From assembly GCA_963920765.1 (NCBI GenBank), contig OY987247.1, positions 8,404,471 to 8,468,470 on the forward strand: a stretch of DNA of 64,000 bases, written 5' to 3'. Position 1 is the first letter of the stretch. The number at the start of each line of letters is the position of its first letter. Both the position numbers and the translations under genes were made by a program. Below, one piece after another: positions 46,914-58,300 of the stretch. Under the pieces are notes generated by a model. That model was not told the origin of the DNA. It did no database searches and saw nothing but the letters and a program-made list of their open reading frames with translations. Source of the DNA: Ulota crispa. Lineage: Eukaryota; Streptophyta; Bryopsida; Orthotrichales; Orthotrichaceae.

Positions 46914-47819
46914 ATCTTTTAAAGCTTATAAAAATATTTTATAAGATTGTTTTTTTTAATTCATTTTGTTAGTAATAGAAGGAAAAATATTAAAAATATC
47001 CTTTAAGTCTTTCAAAATATCAAGTTTACACCAAAAATATGTGAAACATAAAAAATGGTCCTTATTTTTTGTAGGAATATCGATTATACTCCTAATATTT
47101 TGGAAAAATAATAAAAAAGCTCTTCGATTTTGAAATGTTAAATATATCCTTGTGTTATTTGAAATGTAAAAATCACCTTTGGTTTCTTGTAAGAATTTGC
47201 ATTAAACTATACATTTGGTTATCATGTAACACAAAGATATAAATAATTTAAAATAGTTGAAGAGCATTTTTATTATTTTTCCAATATATTAGAAGCATTG
47301 TTGATATTTATACAAAAAGGAAAGAGGTACTTTTAATCCTTGAAGAACATATATGATTTTTTCAAAGAATTGAGGAGCATCTTTTATATTTGTTTGTAAA
47401 GAAATTTTGGTATTTAAAACAACAAAATGTTGTACTTTTTATATAAACTTTTGTTGAATTAGTGAAGTTGTGTCCAAAAGTATCCAGATCAACAGAAAAC
47501 TGTTGATTTTTTTGTTTTTATAGTCATGTTTTTATTTGACTTTAAAGGCTGCTAATTTTAAATCTAACCAAATTGTGAAAAGTAAAGCAAATAAAACCAG
47601 TCAATGTACACTCAAACTTCTAAAAGATTCTTTTTTTGTTTAAAAATTCTTTTATTTTTTCAAACTTCAAAACATTTTAATGAGGTCCAAAAAGATTTTA
47701 GAAAGATTTCAAAAACAAACCTAAACTATTGTGATAGTATTTTTGAAAGTATATTGATGATTTACAAAAAGATTCCTAAAAGACTCTAATTCAGTCTAAG
47801 AGATTCTATTTCTAAAAGT

Positions 47820-48720
47820 ATTTTGAAGTACTTTATCAAGTTTCATAAAGATTTTAAAAAGATTCTCAAAGATTCCAAAAAGGTTTTTGAAAATTCTTAG
47901 AGATTTTCAAAGATTTTTTGAATTTCAAAAAAGATTCTCAAAAGATTTCCAAAGATTCTCAATTGTTCTCAAACATTCTCAAAGATTCCAAAATACTTGA
48001 AAGGATTTCCAAAGATTCCAAATGATTCTCAAAGATTCCTAAAAGATTCTCAAAGCTTCTCAAAGATTCTCAAAGATTTCCAAAGATTCTTGAAGATTCC
48101 TAAAAGATTCTCAAAGATTCTCAAAGATTCTCAAATGTTCTCAAACATTCTCAAAGATTCCAAAAAAACTTGAAAAGATTCCCAAAGATTCCAAAAGATT
48201 CTCAAAGATTCCTAAAGGATTCTCAAAGATTCTCAAAGATTCTCAAAGATTCTCAAATGTTCTCAAACATTCTCAAGGATTCCAAAAAAACTTGAAAAGA
48301 TTCCCAAAGATTCCAAAAGATTCTCAAAGATTCCTAAAGGATTCTCAAAGATTCTCAAAGATTCTCAAAGATTCTCAAATGTTCTCAAACATTCTCAAAG
48401 ATTTCAAAAAAACTTGAAAAGATTCCCAAAGATTTCAAAAGATTCTCAAAGATTCCTAAAAGATTCTCAAAGATTCTCAATTGTTCTCAAACATTCTCAA
48501 AGATTCCAAAAAAACTTAAAAAGACTCCGAAAGATTTCCAAAGATTCATGAAGATTCCTAAAAAATTCTCAAAGATTCTAAAATCTCAAATAGTTTTTTA
48601 AATATTCTTAAAAATCTTGAAAAGATTCTCAATGATTCCCAAAAGATTCTTGAAGATTCTTAAAGATTCACAAATAATTCTCAAAAGATCTTCAAAAGAT
48701 TCCAAAATTTCTGTTGATTT
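47820..48720 (+). repeat. ATTCTCAAAG minisatellite with 121-bp higher-order unit
   Basis: Built of 10-13-bp variants of GATTCTCAAA. A marker segment (CAAATGTTCTCAAACATTCT) recurs near 48131, 48252 and 48373, giving a spacing of about 121 bp; looser units lie on both sides. Confidence 0.85.
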
Positions 48721-48899
48721 AGATAATGGTGTCCAAATCAACAAAATGTATTTAGTTTTTTACAGAATTCTGTTAAATTAGTCAATTAGAGTGGGCAAGT
48801 GCCCAAATCAACAAGAAACTGTTGGTTTTCTGTTGTTTTGGAAGGAGTTTTCTACTAGTGAAAATAGTAATGTGACAAACAAACAAACAAACATTCAAG

Positions 48900-49289
48900 C
48901 ATCCAAACAAACAAACATCTTGATTTAAAGTAACTAGATCTATCCACAAACTACAACTTCTCATAACTCTCATCTCATCATTTAAAATTAAATGATTCAA
49001 AGCTCCCCATGTATATATAAGTCTAAAGAACCTATTTTGCATTTCTATTTCAAAAAGGTGTAATTTTTGAAGAAGTTTTTGGATGCTTGACCTCGCTTGT
49101 TTTTGAGAAATTCATTTTTGGCTTCTTCAATAAATGTCGGAATGAAGAAAAAATTAGATGTCAACGTAGACCTTTGAAATCCCCATCATCCATAAAAGAT
49201 TCATAAAGTCACACAAGGTAGATTAGTTGTAAGTACATGCCTGACATCCCAATTGGCCCTTGAAGGGACAATGGTCCTTTAAGGGTAAA
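48900..49289 (-). mobile_element. TTAA-group element, family B copy 6, truncated
   Basis: The inner half of family B, ending AATGGTCCTTTAAGGGTAAA. The other end is missing, stopping near the edge of the CACTA-like element. It retains the GGGACAATGG block and the CTTCAATAAATG block. Confidence 0.7.
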
Positions 49290-49348
49290 TGTATTTTTTG
49301 CAATGTATAAATGAATCATAAAAGAAATATAGATAATGACTAAAGCTT

Positions 49349-49685
49349 TTAACCCTTAACCCCTGGGCGCCCCAGCAACGGGATCCCGTCACTAGGGATC
49401 AAAAAAATTCTCAATATTCTTTGGCTTGTACTGTTGCAAGTACAAGTACTAGGGGAGAGGATAAGTGGGGGAGTGGGGTACTTGGGTTGGGATCATGCCT
49501 ACAATATTTTTTTCTCAATATCAAGCTCTTGTGCCCTTTCTTTTAACAAAACCCCTCCACTAGTCCCTAGAATCTGAAATATGCTGGGCACTTAGGGGTT
49601 AAGCACCAAGGGGGTCATCGTGGGTACACCGGACCCCGTGTATTCCCGAGGACGCAAATTGTCCCCTTTGGCATTTGAGGGTTAA
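49349..49685. mobile_element. TTAA-flanked MITE, family P, hosting family O
   Basis: The outer ends are TTAACCCTTAA…(49349) and CCAAAGGGGAC-inverse…TTTGAGGGTTAA (49682-49685). Removing the nested element restores an element of about 94 bp whose left end (TTAACCCTTAAGCACCAAGG) pairs with its right end (TTAACCCTCAAATGCCAAAG in reverse). Confidence 0.65.
49356..49602. mobile_element. TTAA-flanked MITE, family O, nested
   Basis: TTAACCCCTGGGCGCCCCAG to GCTGGGCACTTAGGGGTTAA, with TTAA at 49356-49359 and 49599-49602, inserted into a TTAA in the left end of the host MITE. 247 bp. Confidence 0.8.
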
Positions 49686-50601
49686 GAATATGAAGACAAT
49701 CATTTCTACTATAGGAATGGCATATGCTATATATATATGCATCATAACATACCAAAAGTTTGCATTGCAAATTCAACACATAAATGTCAAATTAGTCTTT
49801 ATGTTTTTGAATAAGAACAAGGTTTGACATTTAAAAATCACCTATTTCATAATTTATTATTTAATGAAACTTACAAAAGGATACATGAACAAGCACAAAC
49901 ATAATTTAATGGAATTCAAAACCTGTAAAATAATAATTTTAGTATGTAAAATTGCCATTATTGGATAATCTAGGTGCCTGAAAAACATTTGAATGCCTTG
50001 AAACTATTTGTAAATATTTTTTATTATTGTTTTATGATATTCCATGTCTTAGCTGTTTTAGTAGAGAATTAGAAAAAAAAACTCAACAATAGCATTTTAG
50101 AAGTGTCAAGACAAGTCTTACCTTGTTTATTTGTCAAAGAACCCTAAACTCTCTAATGATGTTTTTAATAAAGATTTTATAAGTAAACAAATAAATTATA
50201 AGACAAGAATGGTTTCTCTCTAAAAATTATAACAAGAACTTGAGACAAAATGGATTCGGTAACAATAAAACATGGGTGAAATGATTTTTTTTTTAAATGC
50301 GTACAAGAAATGCAAACTATAGAAGTTGAACAAGGGCATTAAGAAATACAAATTTTAAATGGTAAATTAAAACCATAAGAGAAGCAAATAAGGACAATAA
50401 TATAAAACTTTAAGAGATATGCATTATTAAAAGTAATGTAGAATTATGGTATATGCAAAGTTTTCATAAAGCAAATTAAAATTCCAAAGGATAGGGCCAT
50501 GAACCAAAATTAAAAAAACCAAAAGACTTGTTCAAATTGAGCAGCTTCTTAGATTTCTAAGCTTCAATTCGTGTATTCTCTAAAAATATTTTCTATGTAG
50601 G
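49686..50601. other. AT-rich intergenic DNA
   Basis: Very AT-rich, with a short TATATATATGC stretch at 49728. Nothing else recognised. Confidence 0.4.
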
Positions 50602-50609
50602 TAAAAATA

Positions 50610-50978
50610 GGTCTTTGATACAGCCACCCCCCTTTTTGATACCTTTTTTACATTAATGTTCAAATTTTAGTGGTTTTTGGAGATAATTATAATAATCTTT
50701 TTTAGAATTAATTATAAATAATACCAAGTGATCTTTTGTTGGTGTTTTTCAAAATGATAAACTACAATAAAAAATTTTGATAAGAAAAGACATCACTCTA
50801 TTTTCCTTTCTTATCAAAAACTTTGAATGCAGTTTATCATTTTGGAAAACACCAACAAAAAATCACTTGGTTTGATACCTGTTTAGTTATAAATTTTTAA
50901 AAAGTCATTGTCCCCCAAAACCACTAAAATTTGAACAGTGATGTAAAAGAGGGGGGGGGGGTGGCAGTATCAAGACCC
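50610..50978. mobile_element. hAT-type MITE, family G copy 2
   Basis: GGTCTTTGATACAGCCACCC to GGCAGTATCAAGACCC. Flanking 8-mers TAAAAATA (50602-50609) and TAAAATTA (50979-50986) agree at 7 of 8. A run of ten or more G near the right end is a likely assembly-sensitive spot. Confidence 0.7.
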
Positions 50979-51164
50979 TAAAATTAGAATAGAGTACAAG
51001 TTTAGCTAAAGCAAAATTTGGATGTCCATTTAAAAATAAGGTAGAGGACAAGTTTAAGTGAAGTAAATTACAAGTTTAACCACAAGTGGCATGAGGAGAT
51101 GGCATGGGGTGAAAATTGGGCCAATGGCACATGGCCACATTTATAAATTAGATTAGAAAACTTG

Positions 51165-51640
51165 TACTCTACTCCATTATACTCTTCATCCAATATGAGA
51201 TTCATTTATATATATTATGAAACTTGTACTCAACTCTCCTTTACTTTTCATCCAATATTGGATCCTTTTATTATGTACTAGTATTAGTTAACGTACCTAT
51301 TGTACCAACGGAGGCAATAAAATATCCTTGCAATAATAGAAAATGTAAAAGGTGCAACAATAGAAAATGTAAAAGGTGCAACTTACATGCATGGAATGCT
51401 ACTCATAGTTGCACTCAAACTCTTTACTTTTCATCCAAAATGGGGTCGTGGGATTCTTTTATAGATATAGATATGCACCCATTGTATCAATGGGTTGCTA
51501 GGGTGCATCATCTCCTACCCTTGTGCCCCCTATTCATGTGTCCCCTATCCCCATGCCTCCCTATCCCCCTATTCCCATGCCTCCAAATTTTACATAATTC
51601 CGTTTATAAATTTAGTTAAACTTGTACTCTAATCTATTTT
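51165..51640 (-). repeat. Dispersed repeat U, copy 2
   Basis: The inverse of parts of 21160-22170, including CCCCTATCCCCATGCCTCC (the unexpanded minisatellite seed, about 51520-51590) and GTACC…GTACCAACGGAGGC. AACTTGTACTCTACTC words recur around it up to 51770. Confidence 0.55.
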
Positions 51641-52299
51641 ACTTTTCATCCAAAATGGGGTCTTGGGATTCTTTTATAGATATAGATATAAGATTAAAAA
51701 TCTTGCACTCTACTCTATTTTACCTTTCATCTAATATGGACTTCTTTTATATATATATTAGAATAATTTTAGTCTACTCAACTTTTATATTGTAAATCCC
51801 AAATTGCCCCCAATTGTAGAGCTTGAGTGTTTGTTGATGGAACCTTTCTTTTGTTTTGGAGGAGCGACAGGCGCGCTCAAATGCGAGGGCGCCATTGATT
51901 CTTCTTTCCCGTCTCCCTAGCCTAGTTGTTAGGTTTTTTTCTGGCCTTTTTTGTATAGAGCAATACCCGACAACTAAGGTGTTGCCCGACGTAAATCATG
52001 AGCATAAAAGGATGAAAAATCGAGGGTGAGAAGTTGAGGTCGGATGAAAAATCGAGGGTGAGAGTTGAGGTCAGATGAAAATTTGAGGGTGAGGGTTGAG
52101 GTTGGATGGAAAATCAAGAGTGAGAGTTGAGGTCGGATGAAATATCCACGCAGGAAGACCACCAGAATCAGAATCCAGCATTACGTTGCAAAAGCCTCCC
52201 AGGACGGCGAGTTTCCTGGGAGTGGTTTACTGTCCAGAAATTGTTGGGAACCACCTTCTGTAGCAATTTATGCCCTTTAAAACATAGTGTTAGTGCTGT
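51641..52299. other. Region upstream of folylpolyglutamate synthase
   Basis: AT-rich to about 51,780, then mixed composition. A four-unit, roughly 32-bp minisatellite lies at 52010-52140. The promoter and transcription start of the downstream gene must lie here, but no TATA box was convincing. Confidence 0.4.
52010..52140 (+). repeat. 32-bp minisatellite upstream of FPGS
   Basis: About four units of GGTCGGATGAAAAATCGAGG plus GTGAGAGTTGA, with small changes, within 200 bp of the start codon. Confidence 0.8.
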
Positions 52300-52326
52300 A
52301 TGCGATTTGAAGAGCACATTGCCACG

Positions 52327-55300
52327 ATGGCGGCGGAGGTCGGTGTTGTTCTAGCTGAGCCACTGAACAGGACGTTCGAGGATGCAATCGTGGAGCTGAA
52401 CAAGCTCATCACTAGCAAGAACGATTTGCCGCCAGTTTGTATTGCTTCCACTGCTGCGCACACTTGGAACGCTCATTTCCAGGCGCTATTCCAGTACATC
52501 GAGGTTCTTCTTTTCACCCCTGTCTTTTGCATTCTATCTTCGTGTTTAAATTGAAAAAATCATTAAAAGAAATCACGACAAGAAGCTTTGCAATTTGTTT
52601 CTCGTGCCCATGACGAAATTTAAAAGTGTCCAGTGGAATTCGTTGTTCTTTGAATATTTTTACACCCTGGACTTGGTGGACTGATCTCACCTTGACTGTA
52701 GTAGTTTCCAAACCCTAGCTCAAAAAATAATCTTCACGCGAAGCTCTTTACATTTTCCTCTCGTGCTAAGTAAATTTTTAGCTTCTAGCGGAAATTGTTG
52801 TCCTGTAAATATAGGTATCCTGAATTTGGTGGATCGGTGATGAGCTAGTCTTTAAATGCTTATTTAATGAATTAAGGTGCCGATTTTTGTTGAGGTAACC
52901 ACACCTAAAACCAACGCCGAGCATATTTATCAATGTTACAATGTTCAATTTTGAATTATCTTTGTTTCTTTATGAAAGAGGATTCCAATGCTTCTAAAAA
53001 TGTGCTGTTTAAGTACGGTGTGCAATAGTTATTAGGGTTTAAGTCTTATTAGTAGGTGACCTAAAAATGACAGGAGTACTCATGCTTCCATGGCATCGAG
53101 CATCGAGGTTCGTATCCCTATATACAAGTCTCCACATCCTTGCTTTATGTATTAGAATTTTTTAATAAACCCTCACAAGAAGTGTCACCACATGCCAATG
53201 CCACAATTTCAAGTTCCCAGCTACTAGTGAAAAATCGTTGATTTGCACCCTAGACTTCGTGGACTGGTCATGAGCTCGTGCTCAAGTTTTTGTTTAGGTA
53301 TTTGAGGTGCCGAAGATTAAGGTTACTGCCTTAAAAAATATACATTAAGCGCTGAGCATGATTAGTATTATTATACTATTCAATATCCTATAAGTTTTAG
53401 TTAGAAACTAAAAGTAGGCTCCAATGCACCAGAGAACGCGTTATTTGGATACTGTAGGCAAAACTCATAATGTTCAAAGTCTTATCGGTAGATGACCTGA
53501 AGCCGATATGATTTTTTACTTTAAGGTGGTGTACATTCCAGAAATACTTATCATTGTGCAAGAATGTCCGGTGTTGCATTTAGGTCTGTGTCACAATTAG
53601 GTACCCGTACCTTAAGAGGCTTATCAATTATGAGGTAGAATCTCATACTGAGTCAAATATCTGTCGATTGAAGTATTATTTGACAGAACGGTGGTGACCA
53701 AGGCACTTAAGTTTGACATTCTCTTGACTCTAGGTTTTTTTACGCTGCTGTTTTCAAAGGACCTTCTGATGGTTTGACAAGGATGTGAAGGTTAATTATA
53801 TAATCTTCTCATGTTTTGTGATTGAGATGCTTGCGGGCTGGGAATTAAGGATGAGGCCACTTGTGTGGAATTCTTTGATAGTCATTTGAAAGAGTTTCTC
53901 TCTCGCGTTTGAATGTGGGCTTATCAGTAAAGAGCCTGTTGATGGCAGGTACTGGAACTGGAGGATGCTGTTACAAATCTGAGTGTCATTCACGTTGCAG
54001 GAACGAAAGGAAAGGTGCGTTTTTTTAACTAAGTTTGATGTAGTGCGCCCTTTAGAAGAGTGAAAGCCTTCACCTGTGATTATGCGATTACGTCTGCAAC
54101 CGAAAACTTTGAGCCTTTATTCTGAACTTTACAATGCCACTGAGAAAGGAGCCCTCTTGTGTTGCACTAGCTTAGGGATTGCACATTTTCTTGTGCAATT
54201 CAATTACTAGTCCTCGACGATCAAATCACCATGCTCGTGGTGATGCAGGGATCCACGTGTGCATTCGCAGAAAGAATGTTGAGAGAATCCGGCTTTCGAA
54301 CCGGTCTCTTCACGTCACCTCATCTCCTTGATGTTCGTGAGCGCTTTCGGTTGAACGGGTTAGTGTTTGGATTTTTCTTTCAGCGTGTCAGTTTGGAGAC
54401 AGTTTTCATCTCAAAGGAATCTTAAATTCCTGATGGCATGTGAATAACATCTTCTGCTTTCTTCTGTTTCGTTTGCCATGATTTCCAAGTTACATTGTTG
54501 CATCAAGAGATGTTTGGAAGGGAATGTCTGGAAGATAGGTCCTTGTTTTAAGTTTGAACCGACTAGTGAGAAATTTTAATCAAGATTATTGAGTTCAAAC
54601 ATGCAGGTCGCTGTTTGATGATCGTGTAAGTCCAAAATATTTCTTCAATATAAAGTCACATTTTCTATTGTTGCAAATGATTTATTACAGCTAATTTGAT
54701 CTCCTGTTAGGGGTTCTATCTTGCAATGGAGGGTGTTTGTAGAACTTTTTGTGAACGGCTCAGTTATGCTGTTATAACTTGTACGGCTTCATTTTGGAAA
54801 TGTGCTTGACAGAGAGGAGATATCAAAGGACATATTTCTTGATCACTTCTGGTGGTGTTGGGATCGTCTTAAGGTATAATAATCGGTTTGCTTCGTTCAA
54901 TTGGGATCTTGGGATTCCAAGGAGGCACTGCTCATGGGGGTGTTTCTGCATGTTCATTACTGAATGTCTAGTAATTTGTCCCTCTTGAAGTTGCATACAA
55001 ATATTCCTCGATTTTTCATTGTGTTTGATGTAATTGCCTCAGTCTTTCAACGAAGTCTCATTCATCTTTCCTGGGTGGTTTGTAGGCTGATAATAAGGTG
55101 TTGCCAGGCTTCTTTCGATTCTGCACTCTTTTGAGCCTCCGTATATTCCTTGCCGAAAAGGTTAGTCCAAGGTCTAGATTTGGGTGTGGATCATGCTGTA
55201 TGTTGTCGTTTTTAGGCGCCCAATGTTTCCAAAATGGCTAGTTTGTAGTATTGAGGACCGGGAGGAGGAAACCCAACAGGAGGACCCCGCTGATGAAGAC

Positions 55301-58300
55301 CCCTGATCCCGGCTTTTGGGTGCTTTTTGAAGACCATTTTACATTACAATTCCTACTGAGCGAAGCATGTAGGGTTTGTCAAGAACTAGAACAGTCTCTA
55401 GGCCGTGCAGGCCAACTTGCTTAGGGTCTACGGAACTTTTTGCCAAAGAGGGTTTCCGTTGGGGATGATTTCATTGACCCTTGGTTGTAAAAAGTACATT
55501 AGGACCCTCTATACTTTCGATACGACTTCTTCGTCTTCCATACCTTATAGAACGCCAGGTCTGCACGGTAGGTCCTCTGTACTACTCCTGTACCGCCAAC
55601 GTATAGTAGAGCATCTGATAAAATTGACTGCCGTCTGAGGATTTTAAAGCTGTGAAGAGAGTGGGATCCGAGGGATTGCTCTCGTTTGTACTTTATTCAG
55701 CCTTCGGGATAAATTGCTAGGAGTGTTTGCCCTATTTATTGCCACCAGTAGTGTGGCAGGCAACCTTTTATTTTATGCAAATACCGCTCTGTTTGCAGGT
55801 GGATGTTGCAATCTTGGAAGTCGGTCTTGGTGGACGCCTGGACGCAACCAATGTTGTAAGCTCAGTGATTTTTTCTATGATATGAGTTCTTGGGCTGTAA
55901 TTACTGCATCGCACAGAACTTGTATGATTAGTTCAGCTCTGACCTGGTTCGAAGTGACATTATTGCATTCCCTTCCATCTTCTCCTTAAATCTTGATCTT
56001 GTTTTTTGGGCCCTTTTGCCGCATTCAGCTACTTCGTGCTGTGCATTGCTTATTGATCGTAACCCCAACTGAATCCCTTTGTTCCAGGTTAAGGCTCCTG
56101 TAGCTTGTGGCATCGCGTCCCTGGGATTTGACCATGTGGAACTACTCGGTAAATAAGCTTTTGCCTCGGCCGCAGCATTTCATGTGTTGTTATAGGAATG
56201 ACTATGTTAAGTCTGGTATTACTTGAAGGTGAACCAGTGGGCTGTGGAGCTAGAAATGCGGAATCTAATAAATTTCAATAGAACGTTAATGGCTAATACT
56301 GAATGGATGCATGACTATGTTCAGGGGACACGCTGGCAAAAATCGCATGGGAGAAAGCTGGCATCTTCAAGGTAATATTATACTTCTCTAAAATTCTTTT
56401 ATCTCCTTTCTGTGCATTGCATAATTTGTTGGAATGTGGTGTGGTACTTCTGTGGTATCACTGCCAAGGGGGTTTGCAACTGAGTGCTCATTGTCTCTAC
56501 TCTAAGGGGAGAAACGAAGCAATATTATGAATACATGCAGAGTTCCTGTGCTCGGTGAACACGAGATTATTAATAGAGATAGTAGCATGCTGGGCTTATC
56601 ATTCCAGAGATAGTTGTTATTTCTACTAAAACTGTGCTTTTGGTTTTAGGAATTGTGGCATTCAAAAAGTTTCGACCAGATTTCTTGAAATTTTCAAAGA
56701 GTAAGGGTCATACTGAGGATTGTACTGAAGAGACGTGAAAATCTTACAGTCCTACTTGTGTAGAGACACTTGTTACAGTTGTTTCTAGGTTAAGTTATAC
56801 ATCTAAGAAATGTAAATGCTAGTACCTGTGTGACAAAGGGAATCCGCTTACGGTTTCATGTGTTGGGTTTATGGAGCATGGAAATCAGTTGTCGGTGTTT
56901 TTAAATCCAAGCCTAATTCATAAGCTTATTGCGTGAAGGCGGGTGTTCCAGCATTCACTGCTCCGCAAAAAGAAGACGCCATGGGTTCCCTTCAAAAGAG
57001 GGCTGGGGAGCTAGGGGTATTTTTTCACCATCTCTTTCCACTGTTTTTCTGGTACTACTTCTGCTGTTTCTTTTCCGCATTCAGTCTTTGGTACTTTTCA
57101 ATAAGCTGAGGATTTAATTAGTTATTCTCTGGCAGGATGTTGAAGTTGTTCGATCTCTTGTTTTCCCTGTTGTCGCTGAATAAAGTAGACTTGGTCATTA
57201 TTGGGAGTCGGGTGTGTTTCTGTTTGTATTTACTTTGTACTATGGGTGTTCAGTATTGATTTCGGAAATTATTGCCTGCTCTTTGTATCGACGCATTGCT
57301 CAGAGAGATATGCTGAAATGTTTAACTTGTCCCTAAATCTGCTTGCAGATAAGTTTGGAGGAAGTTCCTCCACTTGAAACATATGGATTGCACGATTTGC
57401 AACTTGGATTGGGTGGTAAACATCAACGCGACAATGCAGCTTTGGCCGTTGCGTTGTGCAAGCAGTGGGTGATGAAGAGGCCTTCTTCTGAGCATGTCAA
57501 CGGTCTTCAGAAGGTTACTCCTTAATCTGTTGTTCTTTTTCTGTATCCCATTTTACATTACGTACTCTTGGAGAGCATAAAGGGAGATACCACACAGATT
57601 ACTTTGAGAACTGTCTTACATATTGTAGAAACAATCCTTCCCGTATGATTTTAAATTAACGACGACTTACAAAGGTGTTCTGGCAGGTTCTAGGCAGTGG
57701 AAGATTGCCGGACTCATTTGTCCAAGGCCTTCGATCGACTCAATGGGCAGGCAGAGCTGAAGTAATCCATGATCCATCAGGACGCTTATCATTTTATTTG
57801 GATGGAGCTCACAGCCCTGAAAGCATGGAGGCTTGTGCACATTGGTTTTGTTCAGCAGTAAACTCTGAGGAAACTCCCACAGTGTCGGTGTCAAATAACA
57901 GCGCCCATTTATCAATCCTGGGCACTGATGCAGAGAAGTGGAATTCTAAAGAGACCATGGTGAGAAGGGTAAGTATGCATGACTGCTAGCCCCTAAAGCA
58001 CGAGGCCCAAATCGAGCTTTATTAGTTCTTAGCACTTTTGAGTGGGTCTTATGGGGACTTTCATTATCTTAATCCTTTTTTTTGGCCAACACATGCAATA
58101 TTCTTTACTGATTCTGGTGATGTCAAATTTGACCATGTCTAAATTGTATTTTCCACAATGCAATCAACCAAATTGGTCACTGCAAGACCGTGAAATCTCT
58201 GTCCATTAGGTTAAGATTTTGCACTCGTGATTTCTTGCTCCAGAATGTACTATTCTGGTCAGAAGGCTACAGTTTTTCGACAGTACTGTCAGCGCATTTC

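Larger units (their letters stand above)
45597..48860. mobile_element. CACTA-like non-autonomous transposon, family H
   Basis: The 13-bp ends CACTAGTAGAAAA and TTTTCTACTAGTG pair exactly and begin with CACTA, the hallmark of En/Spm (CACTA) elements. Subterminal AACAGAAA and CAACAG words recur at both ends. The 3-bp target duplication is not evident (TCT before, AAA after). The 3.26 kb holds a SINE, MITE E copy 2 and a minisatellite but no transposase frame. A further CACTAGTAGAAAA lies alone at 24020. Confidence 0.75.

Noticed and set aside
57985..58213. TAGCCCCTAAAGCACG in an FPGS intron resembling a TTAA-type terminus, with a possible partner CATTAGGTTAAG
   Set aside because: TTAA is not intact at the left and pairing is too short to call an element.
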